From Isoetes taiwanensis (lineage: Eukaryota > Streptophyta > Lycopodiopsida > Isoetales > Isoetaceae), in NCBI GenBank assembly GCA_021234155.1, contig JAJEKV010000129.1:473579-537578 (forward strand): a stretch of 64,000 nucleotides of DNA, given 5' to 3'. Positions 35,475 to 44,701 of the stretch are shown one piece after another. Made by a program: the position numbers and the translations under genes. Position 1 is the first letter of the stretch, and every line of letters starts with the position of its first letter. The notes below the pieces were generated by a model, which was not told where the DNA came from, ran no database searches, and saw only the letters and a program-made list of their open reading frames with translations.

Positions 35475-35740
35475 TGAAGGGACTGATTGTTTACCTAGAG
35501 CCAATCTTTACTGCAAGAGCTATGAGCTACCAATTCACTACTTAACACTTGGAGCAATTATACACAATTATACTACCTTAGGTTTGTAAAGCAAGCTTGC
35601 TGTAGTAGTTTTAGGACGAACCTCCATGCAATGAGAATGACCTTATAGATTCCCCTGAAGCCTGTATTTTCTTACATTCATGATAATGAACTAAATGATG
35701 AATGAAGCCAATAATCCTTTGCTTCCAAGTTATTGTCTTT
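35475..35740. repeat. 270-bp direct repeat, copy 2
   Basis: Partner of 33844-34113. Bases 35547-35580 are the exact reverse complement of 33917-33950 while the flanks on both sides stay in direct orientation. Confidence 0.9.
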
Positions 35741-35790
35741 GTGAGACCATATTTTTCCTGTTGTACTATTTGCTACGTTGTCTTCTGGAA

Positions 35791-35850
35791 CTAGATCTTT
35801 GTATCAAATCCCATTGGTATCTAGATATTTGTATCAAATCCTATTGGTAT
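35791..35850. repeat. Two 30-bp tandem repeats
   Basis: ctagatctttgtatcaaatc followed by ccattggtat is repeated once with two substitutions. Confidence 0.95.
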
Positions 35851-35859
35851 CTACTATCT

Positions 35860-36579
35860 GACAATAGTTCAAACATGATTACGAGGGATTTCCTCATTAC
35901 CAAACTTTATTGCTATTTACTTTTAAAATATTTGAGGTTGAATGTTGATTGTTATTGGGTGAGTACATGTTTATTCGGATTTAATGTGTAAATTAGCATT
36001 TTCAAATGGCGGCCATATTGCATGAAATGGCGTGTTAGAAGGGCTCTTTTGAATAACTAATATCTAGACACGCAACAATGCCGAACCCATTAATTGTTGA
36101 GGGAGAAAGGAGATCGTCAAGAATATAGAATATAGACTATACTCTATTGGGACCATAGAGTCCATCTTTTTTAGAGACCTAGTTTTTGCATGCTGGTTAG
36201 GGACATAACTTGAAGCCACGTTTGAATACATATTATTTGAAGTTATTGACCCCTACATATTAGTATTTGCTAGGTATTTTTTTTTTATGGTAATGGTAGT
36301 AATTTCTAAGTGTGCCTCTTTGCCCATCAAGCTAGTTAACTTTTTCACAATCCTCAAAAGATGCATTATGTGGCATCTTTTTGATTGGACTTGGTGTGAT
36401 ATCTATAAATCACCAAGAATGATTAAAGATGTTCAGCAAATTTGATTGGTGAAAAGAACATAACCATTACTTTTAAGCCATTGCGATTTCAAAGAAAAAA
36501 TTGTAACTTATTTACCTTGGTAGAATAGCGGGATGTTGCACATTAGGCCATTTGTTATAGGTTGGGAAAGAGAAACGTT
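35860..36579. other. AT-rich spacer
   Basis: No coding signal seen. If the hairpin at 36580 is a Helitron-type 3' end, this may be the body of a non-autonomous element. Confidence 0.35.
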
Positions 36580-36601
36580 CGCGGCGGCCTTGGCCGCCGC
36601 G
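36580..36601. other. CGG-rich perfect hairpin
   Basis: cgcggcggcc-tt-ggccgccgcg makes a 10-bp GC-only stem in an AT-rich region. The bases after it (ataagtttcttgtacttatt) resemble those after the hairpin at 23548 read on its minus strand, suggesting a shared element terminus. Confidence 0.7.
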
Positions 36602-37069
36602 ATAAGTTTCTTGTACTTATTAATTTTGTATGGCATTAAGCCATTTTTCATGCCCATGCACCCAAGCCAAAATTAATAAGCCCCATGAAATTTCCACCGT
36701 AGGCTTTAGCTCAATATCCTCGCATATTTGTTTTTATTTAAATTTAGCCGTACCCATTAGACACAGAGCCCCAAATGCTTGATAAGTGCAAACATTTCCA
36801 CAATAACTCCATCTTGGTTGAAAACTATGGCAAGACTATTATTCCCCAAAATATAAGTTAGACTTCCATTGGGAATGGGAAATTCAAGTCCATTGCAATT
36901 CATTGCACTTTTAGAGCCTTGTAATTTATTCGCAAATGTAGGAAGTGTTTTTTTTTTAACACAATCCTCGTGCATGTGATCAATGTGCAAGGCAACAACA
37001 AGGTTAACAAGGTGTAGCCAAGGCAAGGCAACCATTGAAATAGCAATATAAGTCTATGTTAAGCCAAGG

Positions 37070-38600
37070 GTTTTTTTTTTTTTTTGAAGGGCGACAAACT
37101 TTATTGAAACTCCAAGCCAAAAAGCAAAATACAAATCTTTGGCGGGAATAAAGTCTCGAGGAGGATAATCATGATCAATGAGTAGAACCTTGCGAGCCTA
37201 TGCATAAAGACAACACATGACTCAAATAGGACTCAAATATCAAGCGTAAACTTGGCGGGAGCAAGCGAAAGAGCAATGATAAGCCTTAACAATTCAAGCT
37301 TGTGCATCTTGGAGGGACAAGCTGCGGAGGAATATCAAACCACGAAAGATAAGCCGGTCTTAGCGGCTTCGGATGGACCATAACAACCATCGATGCTAAA
37401 TGAAATGCTTGGCTCATAGCGTATTCCAAGTATCCAGGATAAGCGACGAAAGCACTGGCGACTTGTCAATGTCACATGAAAAAAGCGACCAAGACCAAAT
37501 GAATTTTGGAGATGAACACATAAAAAACAATGCTCAATGGTCTGTCCTTTGCTTAGCACCACGATTAGTGAGTCTTTGACACTCGAGGATCAAATGCGTG
37601 GACAAGCACGTTCACGAGGACATCGTGAAGAATCTGCCACCAAAGAAAACGACCACCTTAGGATGGAGTCGTTTATCCCAAACCCAAGTCCACATCGTCT
37701 CGGTTAGGAGGTGAAAATTTGGAAGGGACCACCTAGTGGATGGCGGAAGGATATCACTATTGACAAGCGGCCTATACATAGAATTCACAAGCCTATGCTC
37801 ATGAATACTCTCGGTGGGAACCCCATGCACCCTTCAATAACCGGAGCAACCAATGGCGAGTACTAGCAACCTTTTGCCAAATAGGTTACGTCCCCATCGA
37901 GACAATGAAATTTTTTGTTTGAAAGATTTGCCATGTCACTAGCGGCGAGAATCATACCATGCATGGCTGTCGAGATTCTGCTAACCTCCGGCCGTTGAGT
38001 TAATGGATGAGCAAGGGGCACAAAGTGGAAGATTATTTTCCACGGTATCCACCAACAAGGGGGCATTCGGTGATGACATGCAGCAGATCAATCAGAAGTA
38101 GGGTCAGTATTGTCTCCCATGACTCCGGCAAGCCTTTCAAAAAGGAGGCGATAGGAAAAGGGCATAGGCGATAAAAGAGACTCCAAAGGAAAAAGCGGTT
38201 TTAATGAAGCTTTCCCAAAAGGAACACAATGTGCAAGTGGCTGCTTCACCAAGCACTCGGTGAGTCAACCATATCTTAAGGATCCTCCAAATGAATTTAG
38301 AAATTAGAATCTTACTCTGCAAATGGAAGTCTGTCATACCCAAGCCACCTGCAAATTTTGGCTTGGTGCATTTGGACCATGCAACCTTGACCACAGCATA
38401 CTCCTCAGTCCCACCCCAAATAAAGTTACGGACAATGTAACAATCACACAAAATTTTGGTGAGAAGCGAGGAAGGAGGCGAGGCCATATAGACATGGGGT
38501 TAACCAAAGTAGAATATATCACCCATAATATGTTTAGCTGGGGAGCTTCCATCCACTACAAGTTTAGCTGGGGAGCTTCCCACCTTTCTAGGCTATGAAG
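37070..38600 (-). mobile_element. LINE 3' end, 5'-truncated
   Basis: On the minus strand the element ends in a poly(A) run (plus-strand T-run at about 37070-37085). Frames upstream show the region after the RT palm of plant LINEs: RNFIWGGTEEYA, VAWSKCTKPKFAGGLGMTD near 38400, then WTWVWDKRLHPKVVVFF near 37680 and QTIEHCFLCVHLQNSFGL near 37540, which is the zf-RVT zinc-binding domain. Frameshifts separate the pieces. The RT core and endonuclease are missing, so this is an ordinary dead 5'-truncated copy. A 31-bp tandem repeat (tttagctggggagcttcc, 38531 and 38562) marks its right edge. Confidence 0.75.
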
Positions 38601-38603
38601 TGA

Positions 38604-38935
38604 CAACCCTCATATGGCATATATAACAACATGTATGACATATGCCTTATATGCCATAAGCCAAAATATATGTCAACATATGCAATGTCATATATATCAC
38701 ATGGTATATGTAATGTTATATGAGATATGTCTTATAAGTAATAAGTCAAGTATATGTCATATAGTACATAACTCATAGGCCATAAGTCACATGGTATATA
38801 TCACATATGTCATATCATATGTCATGTGTCATAAGTTAGATATATATCATATAATACATAACTCATATGCCATAAGTCACATGGCACATATTACATATGT
38901 CATATGATATATCGTATATCATTGATACCTAACTA
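38604..38935. repeat. AT-rich satellite of catatg/cataag motifs
   Basis: The stretch is built of catat, atgtcat, cataagtca and catggtatat words. A ~95-105-bp higher-order unit is visible (cataactcataggccataagtcacatgg at about 38764 and again at about 38866). It could form many small hairpins, since catatg is self-complementary. Confidence 0.85.
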
Positions 38936-39692
38936 AATATAAGATTACTAGGAGTTGCCTATAGAATTGATTGTCTTATCAATGTCCACAACTCCTTCAT
39001 ATGTCATGTGAAAGAAGACATTTTGAGTTGCGATTGCTTCCACTCCTTGTTGCTTTTGCCTGCATTAAGGACTCTTAGTGTTTTGCCTCCTAAACCAAGT
39101 AGATTGGAACTTACAAGGGTTAGATGTGATTCTTTAACTAATAACTACAGAAAGATGGGAGGTCTACTGCACTATTTTTATTTTTCAAGGTGTAGGGTTA
39201 GTACCTTGAGTCGTGAGAAGTAATGCGAGAAGGAATTCCCCATTATCAGACCTTGCAGCTTGTATCTTTGTTTAAATTTCTATCTCAACCATGGTCACAG
39301 TGTTTTGGAGCTTTGAGGGCTATTATGATAGTTTAAGCATGACTCCTACATGATCTCTTCATGATAGAACCCCATATTTGCCGGTAACTCTGATGAGTGG
39401 TTTTCCAAAATCTAGCGAGGCGGTTCCCTCCTCCAGCAGGGCTCGAATCTTCTTAAGAGATCTTCATAGGTTTCCCTGCTAAAATCGCTAAAATTTGCTC
39501 AACTAAGGTTGTTAGTTTAAGTGGTTATTTGTAGAATAGACAACGTCATAGTATTTTTGCATAGATACATTTGAAGGAGCCTCAGTTCTATATTCAGAAC
39601 TTAATGGTACGAAGTGACATCTTGGAAAGATGAAATGCACCTAGTAGGTCACCTTCTAAAATTGAAGATCATGTAGAAAACCATCCTCAATC
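38936..39692. other. Spacer without recognisable gene
   Basis: No known motif. Small frames only. Confidence 0.4.
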
Positions 39693-40199
39693 ATGATTGC
39701 ACAAGCGAGCACGCGCAAGTCAACAAGTGCATTTAAGAACATTGAAAACAATAATAACTCAATTTCTATATGCGACTCCTTACACAATAATGCGGACAAA
39801 GTATCACCTCTAACAAGACACGTAAAGTTATTTTTTCTGCAAAAAGACATCATATGCTATGTGGGCTTAGTAAATGACACCAATGCAGACCAAGGCTCAA
39901 AAACATGCCTTGAGGCCTTTGCTAGTCATCTCAAATCGCTTCTTGATGTGAGAGATCGGATCCGTAGCTTTATGTATTTCAATGTGCTAAGTAAGTCCAC
40001 ACAGTTTTGGGTTTTAAGTATGGTTAGAGAACACCTAGGTGCTTTGAGTACTAAGTTGGACTTTTACATCCATGTTGACCAATTGCCAAAAATTGCGTGC
40101 ATCCTTCAGAGTGAATTCCCTGCTGCTTGTATGCATGCCCTTCTTAACCAATCAAACTCGAGCTTTTATACAAATGTGATAAAAAATCAATGTCATTGA
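39693..40199 (+). CDS. Hypothetical protein of 168 codons
   Basis: An uninterrupted frame that is long for this AT-rich context. It contains FASHLKSLLDVRDRIRSF, VLSMVREHLGALSTKLDF and PAACMHALLNQSN. No domain is recognised, and no clear promoter or polyadenylation signal was found. It may be a fragment of a transposon or a lineage-specific gene. Confidence 0.3.
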   Translation: MIAQASTRKSTSAFKNIENNNNSISICDSLHNNADKVSPLTRHVKLFFLQKDIICYVGLVNDTNADQGSKTCLEAFASHLKSLLDVRDRIRSFMYFNVLSKSTQFWVLSMVREHLGALSTKLDFYIHVDQLPKIACILQSEFPAACMHALLNQSNSSFYTNVIKNQCH

Positions 40200-40470
40200 C
40201 TTTTATACAAATCGCATGATAAAATTTCAATAAGTATATCAAGTGGCTGAATGCCTTCATATGTTAAAGTTATGATTGGCAGGTTTGCCCTTGCATTTTC
40301 GACCTCGTGCCGCTCGAAGTTTGCCCCCAACTGTCCAATCTCTGTCGCAGCTCCTACACTTATACCTCGGTTGATTTGGCTTCCCATTATTGTTGTAGTC
40401 GGCGGGTGTTACCATTGAAACTGCGGGCAATCCGATGGGGCATCATCGCCCTATCTATCCTTAATTTTAC

Positions 40471-40610
40471 GCCATTTCTTGTGGTGCTTGTTGATCACGC
40501 CTTTCTCTTTTTCATGCTTGGGCGCCATTTCTTTCGTGGTGCTTGTTGTTTAGCCTTTCTCTTTTTTCATGTTTGGGTGCCATTTCTTGTGGTGCTTGTG
40601 GCTCCCATGG
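40471..40610. repeat. Minisatellite, 52-56-bp units
   Basis: gccatttcttgtggtgcttgt starts at 40471, 40523 (with a small insertion) and 40579. Each unit continues into a ctttctctttttcatg block except the last. Confidence 0.85.
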
Positions 40611-40852
40611 AGAAGCCCTAACCACGAGGCAACATCCATGTTGTTGCCTCTTCACTTCAATTGAGTTGGCGGACCATTTCTTGTATTGCTTGTTGCTTCC
40701 ATGGGCGCCATTCTTACCGGGTATGTATAAGGCAACATATATGTGGTTGTTGTTGCATGTTCATTTCCAAGTTCAATCAAGTTGGCATGCATTGATTTGG
40801 TCATCTTTATTTTTCTTGTATTGACAAACGAGAACTTGTGAAGTCGACATCA

Positions 40853-41509
40853 TCATCTAGAGTTTGTGCTTCCGGAGTCTACCAACAAGCCATCCTTTGG
40901 ATGGTGCTTTCTTTTGCCAACAAGCCACCAAATACATCCAAGCAACATGCTTCGTTTCCTCCATTCTGCGGCTTGTCCATGAACAAGGTGGTCTTCATCC
41001 AACAAGCCATCCAGTGATGGCGCTTTTTCTTCTGCCAACAAGCCACCAAATTCACCCAAGCAACATGCTACTGTTTCCTCCATTCTTGCTTGTCCATGAG
41101 CAAGAAGGCCTTCACTTGTGAACATAGACACATCAAACACATCAAATTGGTTGTCCTGTGATGAGCCCTTCAACTCTGTTTGTGGCATTTCTAGACAAAG
41201 CTTGAGCAAGTCTTCCTCAAATAGGTCTTTGTCAAACAGGTCGCCACCATCAACAAGAACTCCTAAAGTAGGACCTAAAGATGCATTGACCAGGTCAAGT
41301 TCCTTATCTCGTTTCAACACAGGCCAGTCTCCATCAATTATTAAGTCTACATCTTCATCAAGTACGTCAACAAATGCATGCTCTCCATCTTCATCTTGTT
41401 GAGCAATCACAACTAGAGCTTCCATCTCGTTCAAGTCATCCAAGCCCAATAGATACTTGAGTTCGTCCCTAGTCGGAATAAAGTCGTCGTCCTCGCACTT
41501 CGTCGCCAT
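40853..41509 (-). CDS. Acidic protein of 218 codons, product unknown
   Basis: The start MATKCEDDDFIPTRDELKYL at 41509 lies about 50 bases downstream of a TATAAAA box, behind a CT/GA-rich leader. The N-terminal ~110 residues are strongly acidic (GEHAFVDVLDEDVDLIIDGD) with leucine-rich helical stretches, resembling an activation or protein-binding region; that is inference from composition. From residue ~135 the DNA is a tandem ~120-bp duplication. The first unit reads HGQARMEETVACCLGEFGG; the second is in a shifted frame and reads HGQAAEWRKRSMLLGCIWW, so the same DNA encodes a basic, hydrophobic tail. No homologue is recognised. Among the better single-exon gene candidates here. Confidence 0.55.
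   Translation of the reverse strand: MATKCEDDDFIPTRDELKYLLGLDDLNEMEALVVIAQQDEDGEHAFVDVLDEDVDLIIDGDWPVLKRDKELDLVNASLGPTLGVLVDGGDLFDKDLFEEDLLKLCLEMPQTELKGSSQDNQFDVFDVSMFTSEGLLAHGQARMEETVACCLGEFGGLLAEEKAPSLDGLLDEDHLVHGQAAEWRKRSMLLGCIWWLVGKRKHHPKDGLLVDSGSTNSR
40885..41120. repeat. Tandem ~120-bp duplication inside the acidic-protein gene
   Basis: caacaagccatcc...ggcgcttt...gccaacaagccaccaaat occurs in two adjacent copies (about 40889 and 41009) with small indels that change the reading frame of the promoter-distal copy. Confidence 0.85.
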
Positions 41510-41558
41510 CGTCTTCTCTCCTCTCTCTCTTGAAAAAATGTGGAAAGAATACTAGGAG

Positions 41559-41565
41559 TTTTATA
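41559..41565 (-). promoter_or_regulatory. TATA box of the acidic-protein gene
   Basis: TATAAAA on the minus strand, 50 bases before the ATG at 41509, followed by a CT/GA-rich leader typical of plant 5' UTRs. Confidence 0.5.
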
Positions 41566-41739
41566 GGCGCGGTTTGACTCGCATTTTCCGACCAGGTTGT
41601 ATCTTTCGTTGATGAATTGTGTAAAATTACGTGTAATGACAGACTCCTTTATTATGCTCAACTTATAACTCCATATTCTCCGATATCATCAGCGAGGTTG
41701 TTTAGTTTTACACCTAGCTCATGTCAATATCAATGACAA

Positions 41740-42185
41740 CAAGGCAATGGTAGAGCATTAGATCGGCATCTACCCTGAGCAGTGGTGTGAAGGGGCCGAA
41801 TTGGTAAAATGGGCTTGGGACTCATATGTAGGGTTTTTTACCTGCATGTTCAATAAGCCAATGTTGCAAGGATTTCCTATAGAATGGCAATGCAACATGA
41901 TGGTGCATGTGGAAAATGCCTCAGATGTGAATAGCTATCGGACAATATGGTAAGCAATATGTGGGCCAAGCTCTTCCCTGTTGTTGTTGAGGGGAAGTGA
42001 GTTCTTGGGCTGAGGAGAATGGAGTGATAGCTAGGGAGCAAGCAGGATTTAGATGGTGTCATTCTACAAGAGACCATACAGTTGGTAACTTTGCATGCTA
42101 TAGTAGAAAGTGTGAAGGGAAAGAAAAAATCATTATCATTGGCATATGTGGATTACACTAAAGCATTCGTAAGGCGTGGATGATG
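41740..42185 (+). pseudogene. Non-LTR RT fragment
   Basis: Across several frames: QWCEGAELVKWAWDSYVGFF, then IMVSNMWAKLFPVVVEG, AEENGVIAREQAGFRWCHST, and finally LAYVDYTKAFVRRG, which matches the FVDFxKAFD motif (RT motif A, with its Asp). This is the fingers-to-palm part of a LINE-type RT. It starts and ends abruptly and has several frameshifts. It may belong to the same family as the RT-less copies at 15.5-22.7 kb, but nothing here proves that. Confidence 0.65.
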
Positions 42186-43116
42186 TCCTCAATACAAAAC
42201 TCAACTGCAAAAGGATCCAAGGCCTCACTCGAAACCAGAAAATGAGCATCCCTTTTTCTAAACTTTTCAGCTGGATTATGGTGCTCCGTATGTTTGAAAT
42301 CTGGAGTTCTTGGGACATTCTGTGGAATCTAATGGACTGAAAAGAATTAAAAATAGGCCGAGGAACTTCGCTGGAAAGAGAGCATTGCGATGCAAGAATT
42401 ACCTTGTTAGGCCAGCCTGCATCCAGAAATGTAGATATGCTCTCCTGATGTATTGTGGCCATGGGAGGAGGCAATGGCGTATCGCCTACAAGATTCATTT
42501 TTGTATAAATGAAAAGATCGCGCAGTTTAGCAAGGCTTGCGTAAAGAAACTAGTCAAAACACCTTTGGTTTGTACCAATGGAAATTACATGTTTTATGTT
42601 TTGATAATGCTCTTTTGCCTTTGTAATTTGATAATGTTATTTTGCCTTTGTAATTTATAATATGAAGTTTCATAAATCAATGTCATCAAAAGCAACGATA
42701 ATTTTTAGTTACAAAATAAAAAATGTAGTTTCCGGCAAAGACATTAGAATTTTCTGGCAAAGACATTACAATTTTCAGAAACATGGACTCTCTAGTACAA
42801 CACAACACCACTTTGTAGTAGATCATCTAAAATTCCTATCCTCTGAAAAAGCATGATTATATTGCAATAATATATTATCTGTTGCAATATTATATGAAGA
42901 TTATATTGAACTGATTATGTTTTTGAATGTCATACCTGACATCAGAGCGAGGTATAAGTTCCCATACTCATGACATGATTGTTACCTAACTTTGGAAAAT
43001 GTGAACGTTAATTAAAATTTGAGTCACATTGGCAAAAATAGCTAGGCACATGTGAACGTGTTTGTTGGCAAACTACTGGCCTGGCAAATTTTGGCTACTC
43101 CATTGTTCCAGTACAC
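42186..43116. other. Spacer with 27-bp tandem repeat
   Basis: ttgataatgctcttttgcc starts a 27-base unit repeated at 42601 and 42628. A frame of 116 codons (42310-42660) covers it but shows no known domain. Confidence 0.4.
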
Positions 43117-43737
43117 CTAACAAAATAGAAGTAGGGTCACTTTGTTTAGGTGGCATGTATTTTTATGCCACCACGTGGCATTCCCTACATCGCGGAATGG
43201 AAATAGGGATGCCCATTCCGCTCAGCAGGTACAACAGCCGGTCAGGCTGTGTTAGGTCTATTTTTTGTTGATAAGGAGCAGAATAGATTAAATTTGTTGA
43301 AGCCAATGCAGTTCAACTCCAATGCTTTCATCAGATCTCAAGTAAAAGCTCTTCGCCTGATTTGAAGTAAATCCATCTGCCATCTTAAGCTTTCCACAAA
43401 GTTTGAAGCTTCAGGAAGCCCTCTGCCAGATTCAAAGCTGAAAACTCTGAAGCTTTTGAAATCTGAAGCCAAAAATTCTGAAGCCTTTTGAAAGCTTTCC
43501 ACAGGCAAAAACTGTCGGATCTTGCAAACTCTTTGAAATGCTCTGCAAGAATACTCTTCAAGAACACTGCAAAAAAAAGTTTCCCTACTTCTATTTTGTA
43601 GGGGAATGGCAGTTTGTCTGCCATTCCCACACTACATGAGGGTCCCCGCGACCGGCGGGTCTCCCAGAATGGCAGACAATGCGGGGCCCCTCCTGTGGTG
43701 CGGGAATGGTAGACAAACTGCCATTCCCCTACAAAAA
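43117..43737. mobile_element. Palindrome-rich foldback (MITE-like) element
   Basis: caaaatagaagtaggg at about 43126 is exactly inverted at about 43583 (ccctacttctattttg). Immediately to the right, a second pair of ~40-bp inverted arms (ttgtaggggaatggcag at about 43596; its complement ends at about 43732) flanks a GC-rich core. Each inner arm is itself a perfect hairpin (ggaatggcag-tttgt-ctgccattcc). A further ggtggcat/atgccacc hairpin lies near 43150. No protein is encoded. Target duplications were not identified. Confidence 0.55.
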
Positions 43738-44640
43738 TACAACCTGCTTAATTGAGATAAGCTTTAAAATAATTTCTTTATCCAATGGTAAATTTGAACA
43801 TAACTAATTCAAAATAATCCAACAAATGGCGAGTATACCATTTTTACATTTTGTGAAATACCTTTCTTTCTTCCTCAAATGACCCATCAATATGTGGGTC
43901 AAATTCTTTCACGATCTATCTTAAGGACTTCTTTTTCTAATGGAATGATACATCAAAATAGTACTAATGTGCCATTTGAATTCACGAGAAGCCAATGACA
44001 TTTTGAAGAATGTATTTGCAAAATGAAGAACTATCTTGCAAATTGATTGACTTCAAAAAGGAAGGTTTGGTTATGCTGATTTACATCCAATTCATTCAAA
44101 TATGTACAAAAATATTTGAAACTAACATGAATCTGCAGGTCAAAAGCCTTTGGTATAAGCTTATGTAATATGTTTTCTACTAACCTCGTTAGGGAGTTGT
44201 TTTAATCTAGATTTACTGAAATAGACAATGGTTAGACAGTGCTTAATCATAGGAAAGACATTTTGTTATTGAAATAGGAAAAGCCTTATAGTAGAAAAAA
44301 AAAAAAAAACAGTCTAGAATGGATATAAGAGAACTAGAATAGATAGAATAGAATAGAATAGAATAGAAACAATCTAGAATGGATAGAATAGAAACTTTCT
44401 GGTTGGTCACAGGACTGACTGATTTAGTAATTATGAAGCTGTAATGGTTTTAAAATTGATCATTGCTTTGCAAATGCATAGATTTCAAGTATTGCTCAAA
44501 TCACAGATTACCATCAAGAACAAAATCTGAAGCAAGGCAAACTATGGGACCTTGCAAGATGATCTCCTCAAGCATCGTGATATAATGGAATTAAAGACCT
44601 CATCTGATCCAAGAAGCTTGTCTAGAAAGTATTGCTCTAT
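43738..44640. other. AT-rich spacer with TAGAA microsatellite
   Basis: A run of tagaa units with variants spans about 44330-44390, after a poly(A) tract near 44296. No gene is supported. Confidence 0.5.
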
Positions 44641-44701
44641 ATGAGATGCCATACTAAACAAAGGGGAAGAAAAAGTACCGAAAAAAAGGGAAGGTGACAA
44701 C

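Noticed and set aside
38553-38561. Second CACTA terminus (cactacaag)
   Set aside because: Similarity to the 30262 terminus ends after nine bases and there are no subterminal CGAC motifs.
38604-38935. CRISPR-like array
   Set aside because: The repeats vary in length and sequence with no constant repeat/spacer pattern; it is a plain AT-rich satellite in a eukaryotic context.
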